This document shows positions 1 through 7,875 of a DNA stretch of 12,688 bases, piece by piece. Every line of letters starts with the position of its first letter. Position 1 is the first letter of the stretch. The DNA is from Alphaproteobacteria bacterium UBA2954 (GTDB taxonomy: Bacteria > Pseudomonadota > Alphaproteobacteria > Puniceispirillales > Puniceispirillaceae), in the NCBI GenBank assembly GCA_002348585.1, contig DEBO01000150.1, forward strand, positions 1-12,688, in the 5' to 3' direction. The position numbers were made by a program, and so were the translations under genes. Below the pieces are notes generated by a model. The model had not been told where the DNA came from and searched no databases. It saw only the letters and a program-made list of their open reading frames with translations.

Positions 1-69
1 AGAGACAGTATGATTGGCTCTGGCCTACCTATCTGCCCTGCAGACAGAACTGTGCAGAAGGAGGACTGA
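1..69 (+). CDS. nthA: Nitrile hydratase alpha subunit, C-terminal end only (partial)
   Basis: Reading frame 1 is open from the window edge and ends with TGA at 67-69, giving 22 residues that begin RDSMIGSGLP. The RDSMIG-G-P ending is what I recall for nitrile hydratase alpha subunits, and the beta gene starts on the very next base. The alpha subunit carries the metal-binding CxxCSC claw of the enzyme that hydrates nitriles to amides. That motif lies upstream of the window, so cobalt or iron type cannot be read here. The identification rests on a short tail plus the operon context. Confidence 0.75.
   Translation, partial: RDSMIGSGLPICPADRTVQKED
58..65 (+). promoter_or_regulatory. Strong Shine-Dalgarno site for nitrile hydratase beta
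   Basis: AAGGAGGA, essentially the full anti-Shine-Dalgarno complement, lies 4 bases before the ATG at 70 and inside the last codons of the alpha gene. It fixes the start of the beta subunit. Confidence 0.8.
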
Positions 70-795
70 ATGGCAGGGGCAAAGCTTCCACCCTCTGCTG
101 AACGCAGGGCGCATGATATGGGTGGTCAGCCTGGTGGGCCTGTGCCTATAGACCCGCAAGGCCAGCCTGTTTTTGCCCAAGACTGGCAGGCCCGCGCTCT
201 TGCTGTCACAGTTGCTGCAGGCGGGTTGGGGAAATGGACTTTGGATGAATCACGGCATGCGCGTGAACGTTTGCCTGCAGAAGATTATATGGCATATGGC
301 TATTATGAAAAATGGATGGCCGGGTTGGCAACGCTTCTAGTTGAACATGGTCTGGTCACCATGGACGAGCTGCGGTCTGGTCAATTAGCTGCTGGCGGCA
401 GACAAAGGGCTGGACAACATGACCCTGTGCCCCTAACAGCGGCACAGGTCAGGGGCGCTCTTGCTCGGGGCGGCCCGTCTCGGCGACCGGACAGAACGCC
501 GCCGCGCTATGCCTGCGGCCAAAAAGTTCAGGTGTTAAGCCCTGAAAGTGCGGCACGCCAGCCAGGTGGTCATACACGTCTGCCTTCTTATGCGGCATAT
601 CAGACAGGGGTTATTATCTGCCATCATGGCACCCATGTGTTGCCTGACAGCAACGCCCATGGATTAGGGGAAACCCCAGAACATCTTTATGGAGTGTGTT
701 TTTGCGCGACTGAACTTTGGCCGGAACAGGTAGGCAGCACAGATGAAGTTTGTTTGGATTTATGGGAATCTTATCTTGTGGCATTAGATGAATGA
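70..795 (+). CDS. nthB: Nitrile hydratase beta subunit
   Basis: Structural subunit of nitrile hydratase, which converts R-CN plus water to the amide in the cytoplasm as an alpha-beta heterodimer or its multimers. The 241-residue protein shows the family signature throughout. HDMGG lies near residue 15; the W-ARALAVTVA block and SRHARERLP-DYM follow around residues 39-75; YYEKWMAGL-LL--HGLVT follows around 78-98. The C-terminal SH3-like domain has GHTRLPSY, HGTHV-PDSNAHGLGE-PEHLYGV and a closing LDLWESYL. A Pro/Arg/Gly-rich, poorly conserved linker (about 105-150) joins the two halves, as is usual. About a dozen extra residues precede HDMGG compared with the usual short N-terminus, but the excellent ribosome site supports this start. 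It follows the alpha gene directly and overlaps the accessory gene by 4 bases. Confidence 0.93.
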   Translation: MAGAKLPPSAERRAHDMGGQPGGPVPIDPQGQPVFAQDWQARALAVTVAAGGLGKWTLDESRHARERLPAEDYMAYGYYEKWMAGLATLLVEHGLVTMDELRSGQLAAGGRQRAGQHDPVPLTAAQVRGALARGGPSRRPDRTPPRYACGQKVQVLSPESAARQPGGHTRLPSYAAYQTGVIICHHGTHVLPDSNAHGLGETPEHLYGVCFCATELWPEQVGSTDEVCLDLWESYLVALDE

Positions 796-1151
796 CTAGA
801 CAAACAGGAAAGGATATCACACACCCCTTTACTGATGCACCTGCGTTTTCTGCTGTCTGGCATGCCCAGCTTTTTGCCTTGACCACCAAGTTACATGATC
901 GGGGGCTTTTTACATGGCCACAATGGACAGCGACATTTGCCCACCACATTCAGGCCCAGAGAGATGATATAGAAAACAATGAAGATACAGAAGACAGTTA
1001 TTATCAGGCTTGGATGGCCGCTTTGGTCGCCTGCCTTGAAGAGCAGGATATCACAGATGTCAAGCAGCTTCAGCTGATGCAGGACAGGTGGGCATCTGCC
1101 TATTTGTCCACACCGCACGGCCAGCCTGTTAGCCTGCCAGAAACAAGCTAA
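792..1151 (+). CDS. Nitrile hydratase accessory/activator protein (P14K type)
   Basis: Small 119-residue protein of the nitrile hydratase accessory family. In characterised cobalt enzymes such proteins bind the alpha subunit and help load the metal into it. Family features visible are the W-AQLFALTTKLHDRGLFTW-QW block (residues 18-40), the acidic stretch around 54-66, YYQAWMAAL (about 67-75) and the C-terminal W--AYLSTPHGQPV-L. It is an evident paralogue of the N-terminal domain of the beta subunit next door: compare YYEKWMAGL with YYQAWMAAL. The start overlaps the beta stop (ATGA) and has no clear ribosome site of its own, so it is probably translated by coupling. Alpha-beta-accessory order resembles the cobalt enzyme clusters of Pseudomonas putida, which makes a cobalt enzyme likely but not proven. 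Confidence 0.88.
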   Translation: MTRQTGKDITHPFTDAPAFSAVWHAQLFALTTKLHDRGLFTWPQWTATFAHHIQAQRDDIENNEDTEDSYYQAWMAALVACLEEQDITDVKQLQLMQDRWASAYLSTPHGQPVSLPETS

Positions 1152-1152
1152 G

Positions 1153-1178
1153 AACCCCCTGTTTTCAGTGGGTTTTTT
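1153..1178 (+). terminator. Rho-independent terminator of the nitrile hydratase operon
   Basis: Directly after the stop codon the sequence forms AACCC / GGGTT, one C-T mismatch, then CTG / CAG around a TTTT loop, followed by a run of T (1173-1178). It separates the nitrile hydratase operon from the sugar operon. Confidence 0.75.
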
Positions 1179-1198
1179 AGGCAATTATCTGTTTTTGT

Positions 1199-1217
1199 GC
1201 AGACAGGTCAGGTCTGC
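1199..1217. repeat. Inverted repeat, possible operator in front of zwf
   Basis: Perfect 6-base arms GCAGAC (1199-1204) and GTCTGC (1212-1217) with a 7-base spacer. No T-run follows, so it is not a terminator. It overlaps the -35 box and spacer of the promoter candidate at 1200-1228, the usual place for a repressor site. The regulator is not known; the sequence does not look like a HexR site as I remember it. Confidence 0.4.
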
Positions 1218-1228
1218 CATGCTAGAAT
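1200..1228 (+). promoter_or_regulatory. Candidate promoter of the zwf-edd-eda-pgi operon
   Basis: CAGACA (1200-1205; 4 of 6 to TTGACA) and TAGAAT (1223-1228; 5 of 6 to TATAAT) are separated by exactly 17 bases. The implied start near 1235 leaves about 33 bases of leader. A perfect TATAAT at 1244-1249 is an alternative -10 but lacks a -35 partner and would give a leader of only about a dozen bases. Confidence 0.4.
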
Positions 1229-1267
1229 CTCGCCATCTGAATATATAATGAAAGGAATGAGGACATC

Positions 1268-2749
1268 ATGGCTGAGATGATGCCCCAGAGCGCATTGGTT
1301 CCCGACAGTGACTACATCATTATTGGTGGCACAGGTGATCTGGCTCTTCGGAAAATTTTCCCAGCCCTCTTCTGGCGGTTTCTAGACAATCAGGTAACGT
1401 CATCTTTCCGTCTGATAGCCGCTGCCCGTCAGGAAATTAGCAAGAAGGACTTTGCAAATCGGCTACGTCCTTTTTGTGAAGAGGCGCTGTTCCATGCTGA
1501 TAAAAAAGATACTGATTTTGAGTCGTTCCTGAAGCTTGTTCATCTGGTGAAACTGGATATCCTGTCTGGCGAGGGGGCTGATAGGCTGGCCACGCTGGTC
1601 CACGAAAAAGCAGCAGCTAACCGGCCGTGCATTTTTTATCTTGCGGTTGCTCCGTCTTTGTTCGGGCCTAGTTGTCAGCTGTTGAAATCAGCTGGCGTTG
1701 TGCTGCCGCAAAGCCGTTTGGTGGTCGAAAAACCGCTTGGTCATGATTATGCATCTGCAGCAGCTATTGGAACTGAATTGCAGGCTGTATTTGATGAAAA
1801 GCAGATTTACCGAATTGATCATTACTTGGGAAAGGAAACCGTTCAGAATCTTATGGCGCTGCGGTTTGCTAATGTCATTTTTGAATCACAATGGAATAAT
1901 GCCGCGATTGACCATGTTCAGATCACTGTTGCTGAAACGGTTGGAGTGGGCCAGAGGGCTTCTTATTATGATGACAGTGGGGCAATCCGGGATATGGTGC
2001 AGAATCATATTCTGCAGCTAGTTTGTCTGGTGGCAATGGAGCCGCCAGCTCATTTTGATGCAGACCAGGTGCGTGATGAAAAGCTTCGAGTTCTACGCGC
2101 GCTGCGCACCCCTGATATGGGTGATGTTATTCGGGGCCAGTATCAGGATTATGAGGCTGAGCTAGGTAAATCCTCCAATACAGAAACCTATGTTGCCCTG
2201 AAACTGTCGGTGGATAACTGGCGCTGGGCGGGGGTACCATTTTATGTTCGTACGGGCAAGAAACTGGCCACACGGGCCAGCGAAATCGTCATCACCTTTA
2301 AGAGCAAACCTCATGACATTTTTGCCAATGGCCGCAACCCTGCTGAACAGGATGACCTCCCGAACAGATTGATCATCCGTCTCCAGCCCGCAGAGGGGGT
2401 GAAATTGAAGCTGATCTCAAAGGAGCCTGGTCCTGGTGGGATGCGCCTGTTTCCGGCCGAGCTAAATCTGTCTTTTGATGATACCTTTGGTGGCCGCCTG
2501 CCGGATGCCTATGAACGGCTGCTGATGGATACAGCCAGAGGCAATCAGACGCTTTTCATGCGTCATGACGAAGTGTTGGCAGCGTGGGCCTTTATTGACC
2601 CTGTTTTACGCGAGACGGCTGAGCAGCCACCTGCTTTATATAAAGCAGGTACATTCGGGCCAGTAGATAATTTATCAGGACAGGGGCCGTCTTTCTGGAT
2701 TGATCCGCAGAGTGATGTCCAGAGCGATCGGCCGAACAATCACGGTTAG
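1268..2749 (+). CDS. zwf: Glucose-6-phosphate 1-dehydrogenase
   Basis: Oxidises glucose-6-phosphate to 6-phosphogluconolactone with NAD(P)+, the first committed step of the Entner-Doudoroff and oxidative pentose phosphate routes, in the cytoplasm. The 493-residue length is normal for the family. An N-terminal Rossmann motif GGTGDLA (residues 20-26) is followed by EKPLGHD (154-160) and the substrate/active-site signature RIDHYLGKE (182-190). Further on come RDMVQNH, FYVRTGKKL and a typical C-terminal DAYERLL-D--RG-QTLF-R-DE--AAW stretch. GAGGA lies 4 bases and AAAGGA 11 bases before the ATG, supporting this start. It is first gene of an operon with edd, eda and pgi. The 6-phosphogluconolactonase gene that often follows zwf is missing here. 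Confidence 0.97.
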   Translation: MAEMMPQSALVPDSDYIIIGGTGDLALRKIFPALFWRFLDNQVTSSFRLIAAARQEISKKDFANRLRPFCEEALFHADKKDTDFESFLKLVHLVKLDILSGEGADRLATLVHEKAAANRPCIFYLAVAPSLFGPSCQLLKSAGVVLPQSRLVVEKPLGHDYASAAAIGTELQAVFDEKQIYRIDHYLGKETVQNLMALRFANVIFESQWNNAAIDHVQITVAETVGVGQRASYYDDSGAIRDMVQNHILQLVCLVAMEPPAHFDADQVRDEKLRVLRALRTPDMGDVIRGQYQDYEAELGKSSNTETYVALKLSVDNWRWAGVPFYVRTGKKLATRASEIVITFKSKPHDIFANGRNPAEQDDLPNRLIIRLQPAEGVKLKLISKEPGPGGMRLFPAELNLSFDDTFGGRLPDAYERLLMDTARGNQTLFMRHDEVLAAWAFIDPVLRETAEQPPALYKAGTFGPVDNLSGQGPSFWIDPQSDVQSDRPNNHG

Positions 2750-2771
2750 ACGGGAAAGGGGCTGCCTATTT

Positions 2772-4616
2772 ATGTCTTATCTTCATCCCCGATTAGCTGA
2801 AATTATCAGAAGGATAGAGAGCAGAAGCCGTGTTACACGCATAGCCTATCTCGACCAGATTGATGAAATGCAGAGTGATGCGGACAGTGACCGGAGGAAT
2901 GTGTCTTGTTCCAATATGGCCCATGTTGCGGCTGCTGCGGGAGAAGATAAGGCCGATATTTTAGCACAGTCGGATACATTAAAACCCAATATCGCTATTG
3001 TTACAGCCTATAACGATATGCTCTCTGCCCATCAGCCCTATGAAGGCTATCCTCAGCTGATTAAGGCAGCGGCCCGTCAGGTCGGGGCAACCGCCCAGGT
3101 GGCTGGCGGGGTGCCGGCAATGTGTGATGGGGTGACACAGGGCCGACCAGGCATGGAACTATCCCTGTTCAGCCGGGATATTATAGCCCTGTCCACAGCT
3201 GTTGCGTTGTCTCACAATGTTTATGATGCGGCCCTGTGCCTTGGGGTATGTGATAAAATTGTGCCCGGCCTTGTGATGGGGGCACTGGCTTTCGGACATC
3301 TGCCGGCAATTTTTGTGCCTGCCGGACCGATGTCATCTGGTCTGCCAAATGCAGAAAAAGGACAAATCCGCAAAGCCTTTGCCAGAGGGGAAATTGGCCG
3401 CGATGTTCTGCTGAAAGCAGAGAGTGCGGCATATCATGGCCCAGGAACTTGTAACTTTTATGGCACGGCAAATTCAAACCAGATGCTGATGGAGGTGATG
3501 GGCCTTCATCTTCCGGGTTCAGCCTTTATCCATCCGCATTCTGACCTGCGTCATGCACTGACTATAGCAGCCACCCATCATGCCGCTTCCATTAGTTTGC
3601 GATCGGGAACGCCAAGGCCAATTGGAAAATGCCTTGATGCGCGGAGCTTCGTAAATGCGATTGTGGGCTTGCATGCGACTGGCGGGTCAACTAATCATAC
3701 GCTTCATCTACCGGCAATGGCCGCGGCAGCAGGAATTGACCTGCGTTGGCAGGATTTTGCTGATCTCTCTGATATTGTGCCGTTGCTGGCCCGTATCTAT
3801 CCGAACGGCCAGGCAGATGTAAACCATTTCCAAGCAGCTGGCGGGATGGGTTTTGTGATCCGTGAATTGCTGGCTGCCGGCCTGCTTGATGGCAGTGCGG
3901 CAACTGTTTGGGGCAACTGCTTAACTGATTATGTTGTGGAACCAAAACTGGATAAAGATGGGCTGGTCTGGTCGCCGGCAGCCAAACAGACATATGATGC
4001 TTCTGTGCTGCGCGGCGTGACTGACCCTCATGCCCCAACAGGGGGCCTGAAAATGCTGGAGGGGAATTTGGGCCGGTCTGTGATTAAGGTATCTGCTGTC
4101 TCTGCGGACAGGCATAAAATCTCTGCTCCAGCACTGGTGTTTGAAACTGAGGCACAAGTTAAAGAGGCTTTTGCAGATGGCCAGCTTGAAAAAGACTGTA
4201 TTGTGGTGGTGCGCGGTCAAGGCCCACAAGCCTGTGGCATGCCGGAATTACATAGTCTTACACCTTTACTGGCCAACCTTCAGGATAAGGGTTTTGCGGT
4301 TGCACTAATCACAGATGGCCGGATGTCAGGGGCGTCAGGAACAGTGCCGGCAGCGATACATCTCTGTCCGGAAGCTGTGAATGGCGGGCCAATCGGTAAA
4401 ATTAGAGACGGAGATATGCTAATACTTGACGCTACCTCCGGCATATTGACCTGTCAGGATGATCTATCAGAACGGGATCCTTATATCCCCAATCACCTGC
4501 CGCAGACAGGCTTTGGCCGGGGACTCATGACACTCTTCCGCGAACAGGCAAGCGATGCCGAACAGGGGGCAGGTCTTGCTGTGCTGACAGATCGTCAACA
4601 GGAGACGGACCTATGA
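2772..4616 (+). CDS. edd: Phosphogluconate dehydratase
   Basis: Dehydrates 6-phosphogluconate to 2-keto-3-deoxy-6-phosphogluconate, the first dedicated Entner-Doudoroff step. It belongs to the IlvD/Edd family of iron-sulfur dehydratases. From the chosen ATG the protein has 614 residues, close to the E. coli length of about 603. Both family signatures are present: CDKIVPG around 160-166, and ALITDGRMSGASG in the C-terminal part. Likely cluster-ligand cysteines are C118 (PAMCDGV), C160 and C227 (GPGTCNFYG). The frame is open upstream to an ATG at 2700, but that start would overlap the end of zwf by 50 bases. The ATG at 2772 begins MSYLHPRL like other Edd proteins and has AAAGGGG (2755-2761) in front. 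Eda starts within its stop codon. Confidence 0.96.
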   Translation: MSYLHPRLAEIIRRIESRSRVTRIAYLDQIDEMQSDADSDRRNVSCSNMAHVAAAAGEDKADILAQSDTLKPNIAIVTAYNDMLSAHQPYEGYPQLIKAAARQVGATAQVAGGVPAMCDGVTQGRPGMELSLFSRDIIALSTAVALSHNVYDAALCLGVCDKIVPGLVMGALAFGHLPAIFVPAGPMSSGLPNAEKGQIRKAFARGEIGRDVLLKAESAAYHGPGTCNFYGTANSNQMLMEVMGLHLPGSAFIHPHSDLRHALTIAATHHAASISLRSGTPRPIGKCLDARSFVNAIVGLHATGGSTNHTLHLPAMAAAAGIDLRWQDFADLSDIVPLLARIYPNGQADVNHFQAAGGMGFVIRELLAAGLLDGSAATVWGNCLTDYVVEPKLDKDGLVWSPAAKQTYDASVLRGVTDPHAPTGGLKMLEGNLGRSVIKVSAVSADRHKISAPALVFETEAQVKEAFADGQLEKDCIVVVRGQGPQACGMPELHSLTPLLANLQDKGFAVALITDGRMSGASGTVPAAIHLCPEAVNGGPIGKIRDGDMLILDATSGILTCQDDLSERDPYIPNHLPQTGFGRGLMTLFREQASDAEQGAGLAVLTDRQQETDL

Positions 4617-5230
4617 TCATTCATGATATTCTCAAGTTGGGACCGGTAATGCCGGTGATTGTCATTAGTTCAGCAGACCAGGCAGAACCGCTGGCAGACG
4701 CACTCCTTGCTGGTGGAATCCGGACAGCGGAAATCACCTTGCGAACCCCAGCAGCTATAGAAGCAATCGAAAAGATGGCAAGAAACTGTCCGGACATTAT
4801 GGTGGGGGCCGGGACTGTTCGAACAGCTCATGATGCGCAAATCGCCTCTGATGCGGGCAGCCGTTTTGCAGTCAGTCCTGGGACAACACCATCTATTCTT
4901 GAAGGCTGCCAGAATGCTGGGTTGCCGCTGCTGCCAGGGGCGGCCAGCGTATCTGAAATGATGGCTTTGGCTGAGCAGGGCTATTCTGTACAGAAATTTT
5001 TCCCGGCAACTGCAGCAGGCGGGATCAGTTTTATTAAATCCCTGTATAGCCCACTGCCTGCTCTGACTTTCTGTCCAACTGGCGGCATAACAGAAAAAAC
5101 AGCGCCTGACTGGCTGGCTTTGCCAAATATTGCCTGTGTTGGTGGCAGCTGGATTGCTCCCCAGGCTTTGATCGAAAGTGGGAATTTTGCTAAAATTACA
5201 AAACGCGCGCGCGTTGCCGCACATCTGTAA
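4613..5230 (+). CDS. eda: 2-dehydro-3-deoxy-phosphogluconate (KDPG) aldolase
   Basis: Class I aldolase splitting KDPG into pyruvate and glyceraldehyde-3-phosphate, the second Entner-Doudoroff step. The 205-residue protein is a typical small TIM barrel of the KDPG/KHG aldolase family. The catalytic glutamate is E40 (TAEITLRTP), with R44 after it. The Schiff-base lysine is K128 in QKFFPA, and the phosphate-binding PTGGI (155-159) and VGGSW follow. The ATG overlaps the edd stop (ATGA) and AGGAGA at 4600-4605 provides a good ribosome site, so edd and eda are made together. Confidence 0.96.
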   Translation: MIIHDILKLGPVMPVIVISSADQAEPLADALLAGGIRTAEITLRTPAAIEAIEKMARNCPDIMVGAGTVRTAHDAQIASDAGSRFAVSPGTTPSILEGCQNAGLPLLPGAASVSEMMALAEQGYSVQKFFPATAAGGISFIKSLYSPLPALTFCPTGGITEKTAPDWLALPNIACVGGSWIAPQALIESGNFAKITKRARVAAHL

Positions 5231-5244
5231 AGGCCGTTGCTGCT

Positions 5245-6804
5245 ATGTCGACAACGCGTGAACAAGATGAAATGATCACAAAGCTACATCAGCTGGCCGA
5301 AAAAGAGGCCAGCCTGTCCCTTCGGGACCTAATGGCTCGTGATGAGGCAAGAGGTAGGTTGTTTCAGCTGGGTGACCTTGTCGTTGATCTGACCCGCCAG
5401 CCGCTCACATCTGCTAGTCTGTCTGCTCTACTTGGCCTTGCTGAGGCATCTGGACTTGCAGATAAGACCGAAGCTTTGCTGGCGGGTCAGCCTCTCAATA
5501 TCAGTGAAAACAGGCCGGTAATCCATACACAACTGCGCCATCCGGTTTATCGAAAGACCGATGGGTTCATCGCCCTATGCCGCTTCACAGAACAGCTGCG
5601 AGTGCAGGGCCGTTTTACTCATATTGTTAATGTTGGAATCGGTGGATCTGATCTCGGCCCGGCGATGGTCTATCGCGCGCTTACCGCCTATCATTCTGGC
5701 CCGCAGGTTTGTTTTGTCGGCAATGTTGATCCTGCAGATTTGAATGATGTGCTAACCGGTTGTCCGCCAGACAGAACGCTGTTTATTATCACCTCAAAAA
5801 GTTTTACCACAGCTGAAACCATCGCCAATGCCGCGCTAGCTAAAGGTTGGCTTAAGGCAGCAGGCCGTCCTGCATCTGAACATATGGTTGGTGTTACAGC
5901 CGCGCCGCCTGAAGCCCGTGACTGGGGCCTGTCTGAAGAGCAGATTTTTCCCTTTGCAGAGGGGGTTGGGGGGCGCTATTCGCTGTGGTCGTCAGTTGGG
6001 CTGGCTGTCATGCTGGGCATTGGTATTGACCGGTTTATCCAGCTTCTAGACGGGGCCTATGCCATGGATTGTCATTTCGCGGAGACTGATTTTGACCGAA
6101 ATATTCCCGTACTGATGGGGCTGCTGCGAGTCTGGCATAGAACCTTTCTGGGGCGTTCATCATACGGGCTGATGCCTTATGATCAGCGACTAGGCCGTCT
6201 GCCTGCTTGGGCTCAGCAGCTTGATATGGAAAGCAATGGCAAATCGGTTACCCGTAAGGGACAGACGCTAGCTATGGGATCTGGTCCGCTGATCTGGGGT
6301 GAGCCAGGCACAAGCAGCCAGCACAGTTTTTTCCAGTGGCTGCATCAGGGTACGGATATCGTGCCCGTGGATATTCTTGTTCCCCGCCAGCTAAATGGAA
6401 TAGATCAGTTTGCTAGCCGTACCTTACAGGCGGCCGCAAAGGCTAGCCATAGAACGCTGGCGGTGAATGCGGTGGCGCAGGCAGAAGCACTGGCTGTTGG
6501 ATCAGAAAACAAAAAAGAGCCGCACCGGCATTTTGCTGGGAACCGTCCATCAGCTTTGATTAGCTGGGATTGCACAACCCCTTTTGCCCTTGGCCGCTTG
6601 CTGGCTTTATATGAACATATTACTGCGGTATCCGGTTTTATCTGGGATGTGAATAGCTTTGATCAATGGGGCGTGGAGCTAGGCAAACAAATGGCCAGTA
6701 TGCTTTCCCATTCGTCGGATAATCAGTCAGGCGCAGCGCCGCCAAAACAGTTGAGCTGGTCTGCTGAGATGTTTCTGGCTGCACTTGACCAAAAGGATAA
6801 CTAG
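5245..6804 (+). CDS. pgi: Glucose-6-phosphate isomerase
   Basis: Interconverts glucose-6-phosphate and fructose-6-phosphate. The 519 residues cover a complete enzyme (E. coli has 549). The sugar-isomerase (SIS) core includes GIGGSDLGP (131-139), TSKSFTTAET (183-192), GGRYSLWSSVG (242-252) and YDQRLGRLPAW--QLDMESNGKS (about 312-334). The expected catalytic residues are E329, H360 (SSQHSF) and K481 (WGVELGK). It lies 14 bases after eda and so probably belongs to the same transcript. No convincing ribosome site precedes 5245. An in-frame ATG at 5272 is an alternative start, and the choice is uncertain by nine residues. As last gene of the operon it could recycle fructose-6-phosphate into the zwf reaction. 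Confidence 0.95.
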   Translation: MSTTREQDEMITKLHQLAEKEASLSLRDLMARDEARGRLFQLGDLVVDLTRQPLTSASLSALLGLAEASGLADKTEALLAGQPLNISENRPVIHTQLRHPVYRKTDGFIALCRFTEQLRVQGRFTHIVNVGIGGSDLGPAMVYRALTAYHSGPQVCFVGNVDPADLNDVLTGCPPDRTLFIITSKSFTTAETIANAALAKGWLKAAGRPASEHMVGVTAAPPEARDWGLSEEQIFPFAEGVGGRYSLWSSVGLAVMLGIGIDRFIQLLDGAYAMDCHFAETDFDRNIPVLMGLLRVWHRTFLGRSSYGLMPYDQRLGRLPAWAQQLDMESNGKSVTRKGQTLAMGSGPLIWGEPGTSSQHSFFQWLHQGTDIVPVDILVPRQLNGIDQFASRTLQAAAKASHRTLAVNAVAQAEALAVGSENKKEPHRHFAGNRPSALISWDCTTPFALGRLLALYEHITAVSGFIWDVNSFDQWGVELGKQMASMLSHSSDNQSGAAPPKQLSWSAEMFLAALDQKDN

Positions 6805-6947
6805 GATATGTATCGGGCTGTATCGGTGACGATTTCACTGGTTCCAGCGACTTAGGCAACACAGTGTCAAAAATCGACATGGGCGTTGTACAATACTCCA
6901 ATGTGCCGGAAAGTCTGTGTCAGCGACAGCATTCAGGAGAAAATGCT
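6805..6947 (+). other. Gap between pgi and the ABC exporter, no clear signal
   Basis: This 143-base gap has no convincing terminator. A TACAAT (6889-6894) resembles a -10 box, but the nearest partner, GTGTCA at 6864-6869, sits 19 bases away and is weak. The ABC gene frame is open back to 6864, yet the upstream part looks unlike the family. The exporter may have its own promoter here or be read through from pgi. Confidence 0.3.
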
Positions 6948-7868
6948 ATGGATCCGATCATTTCGGTCACAGCTTTAGAAAAAACTTACCGCTCTGGCCA
7001 ACAGGCCTTAAAAGGAGTTTGCCTTCAGATTTGGTCAGGTGAAATTCTGGCGTTGCTAGGGCCAAACGGAGCAGGGAAAACGACGTTGATTTCTATGATC
7101 TGCGGGCTGACCTCGCCCACTGCGGGGCAGATAATTGTTGGCGGTTATGACATAATTAGTGATTATCGTGCAGCTCGTTCCCTCATTGGCCTTGTGCCGC
7201 AGGAAGTGGCGCTGGAACCATTTGAAAAAGTGATCCACACAGTGAAGTTCTCACGCGGGCTGTTTGGCCATCCGCCTGACGCAGCATATGTAGAGAAGAT
7301 ACTTCGCCAGTTATCTTTATGGGATAAGCGCAACACTCCAATAAAAGAATTATCAGGTGGCATGAAACGGAGAGTTTTGATTGCCAAAGCGCTCAGCCAC
7401 CAGCCTAAAATCCTCTTTCTGGATGAACCAACAGCTGGAGTGGATGTGGAACTGCGCAAAGATATGTGGGACGTTGTGGGTAGGCTTAAGGCCTCCGGGG
7501 TAACGATTGTGCTGACCACCCATTATATCGAAGAGGCAGAAGCCATTGCTGACCGAGTGGGGATAATAGCAGATGGCGCCATTCTGCTGGTTGAGGATAA
7601 AGACAAGATGATGGCTCAGATGGGCATTAAAGAGCTTTATATTGAGCTGCAGAAGCCCATCAAAGCCATCCCACCTGCTCTGGCTAGCTATGATTTGCGG
7701 CTGGCAGAAAATGGCAGCCGTCTCACCTATGTTTACGATACCAAGGCAGAACGAACCGGTATTACTGGGCTGCTTTCGGATTTGTCTGCTGCTGGGCTGA
7801 CTTTGCGAGATCTGCAGACATCGCAGAGCTCTTTGGAAGATATTTTTGTTGATTTGGTGAAGGACTGA
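6948..7868 (+). CDS. ABC-2 type transporter ATP-binding protein (YadG-like)
   Basis: ATPase of an export-type ABC transporter, 306 residues from the chosen start, close to E. coli YadG. Walker A GPNGAGKT is at 38-45, the Q-loop glutamine in VPQE at 85, signature LSGGM at 135-139, Walker B ILFLDE at 155-160 and the switch histidine in TTHYIEEAE at 192. The C-terminal region past about 220 is the extra domain common in drug/polysaccharide-type ABC-2 ATPases. The ATG at 6948 is preferred over an upstream GTG at 6864. It has CAGGAGA (6934-6940) at good spacing, and the protein then begins [14 protein letters not shown] as the family does. The permease follows after 7 bases. The substrate cannot be told from sequence. 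Confidence 0.93.
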   Translation: MDPIISVTALEKTYRSGQQALKGVCLQIWSGEILALLGPNGAGKTTLISMICGLTSPTAGQIIVGGYDIISDYRAARSLIGLVPQEVALEPFEKVIHTVKFSRGLFGHPPDAAYVEKILRQLSLWDKRNTPIKELSGGMKRRVLIAKALSHQPKILFLDEPTAGVDVELRKDMWDVVGRLKASGVTIVLTTHYIEEAEAIADRVGIIADGAILLVEDKDKMMAQMGIKELYIELQKPIKAIPPALASYDLRLAENGSRLTYVYDTKAERTGITGLLSDLSAAGLTLRDLQTSQSSLEDIFVDLVKD

Positions 7869-7875
7869 AAAGCTT

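Noticed and set aside
160..1130. Repeated 12-base string GGCCAGCCTGTT at 160-171 and 1119-1130
   Set aside because: Both copies encode GQPV inside conserved parts of two different proteins; no further similarity flanks them, so this is a coding coincidence.
614..1184. Two minus-strand open frames (614-949 and 891-1184) under the nitrile hydratase genes
   Set aside because: Both overlap well-conserved plus-strand genes and one runs through the terminator hairpin; neither product shows a domain.
2700..2771. Upstream in-frame ATG at 2700 as start of edd
   Set aside because: It would overlap zwf by 50 bases and add 24 Arg-rich residues unlike Edd N-termini; the ATG at 2772 has a ribosome site and a family-like start.
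4670..5224. Long open frame of 184 codons on the minus strand inside eda
   Set aside because: It lies antisense to a clearly conserved aldolase gene, has cysteine- and serine-rich composition with no recognisable domain, and has no ribosome site.
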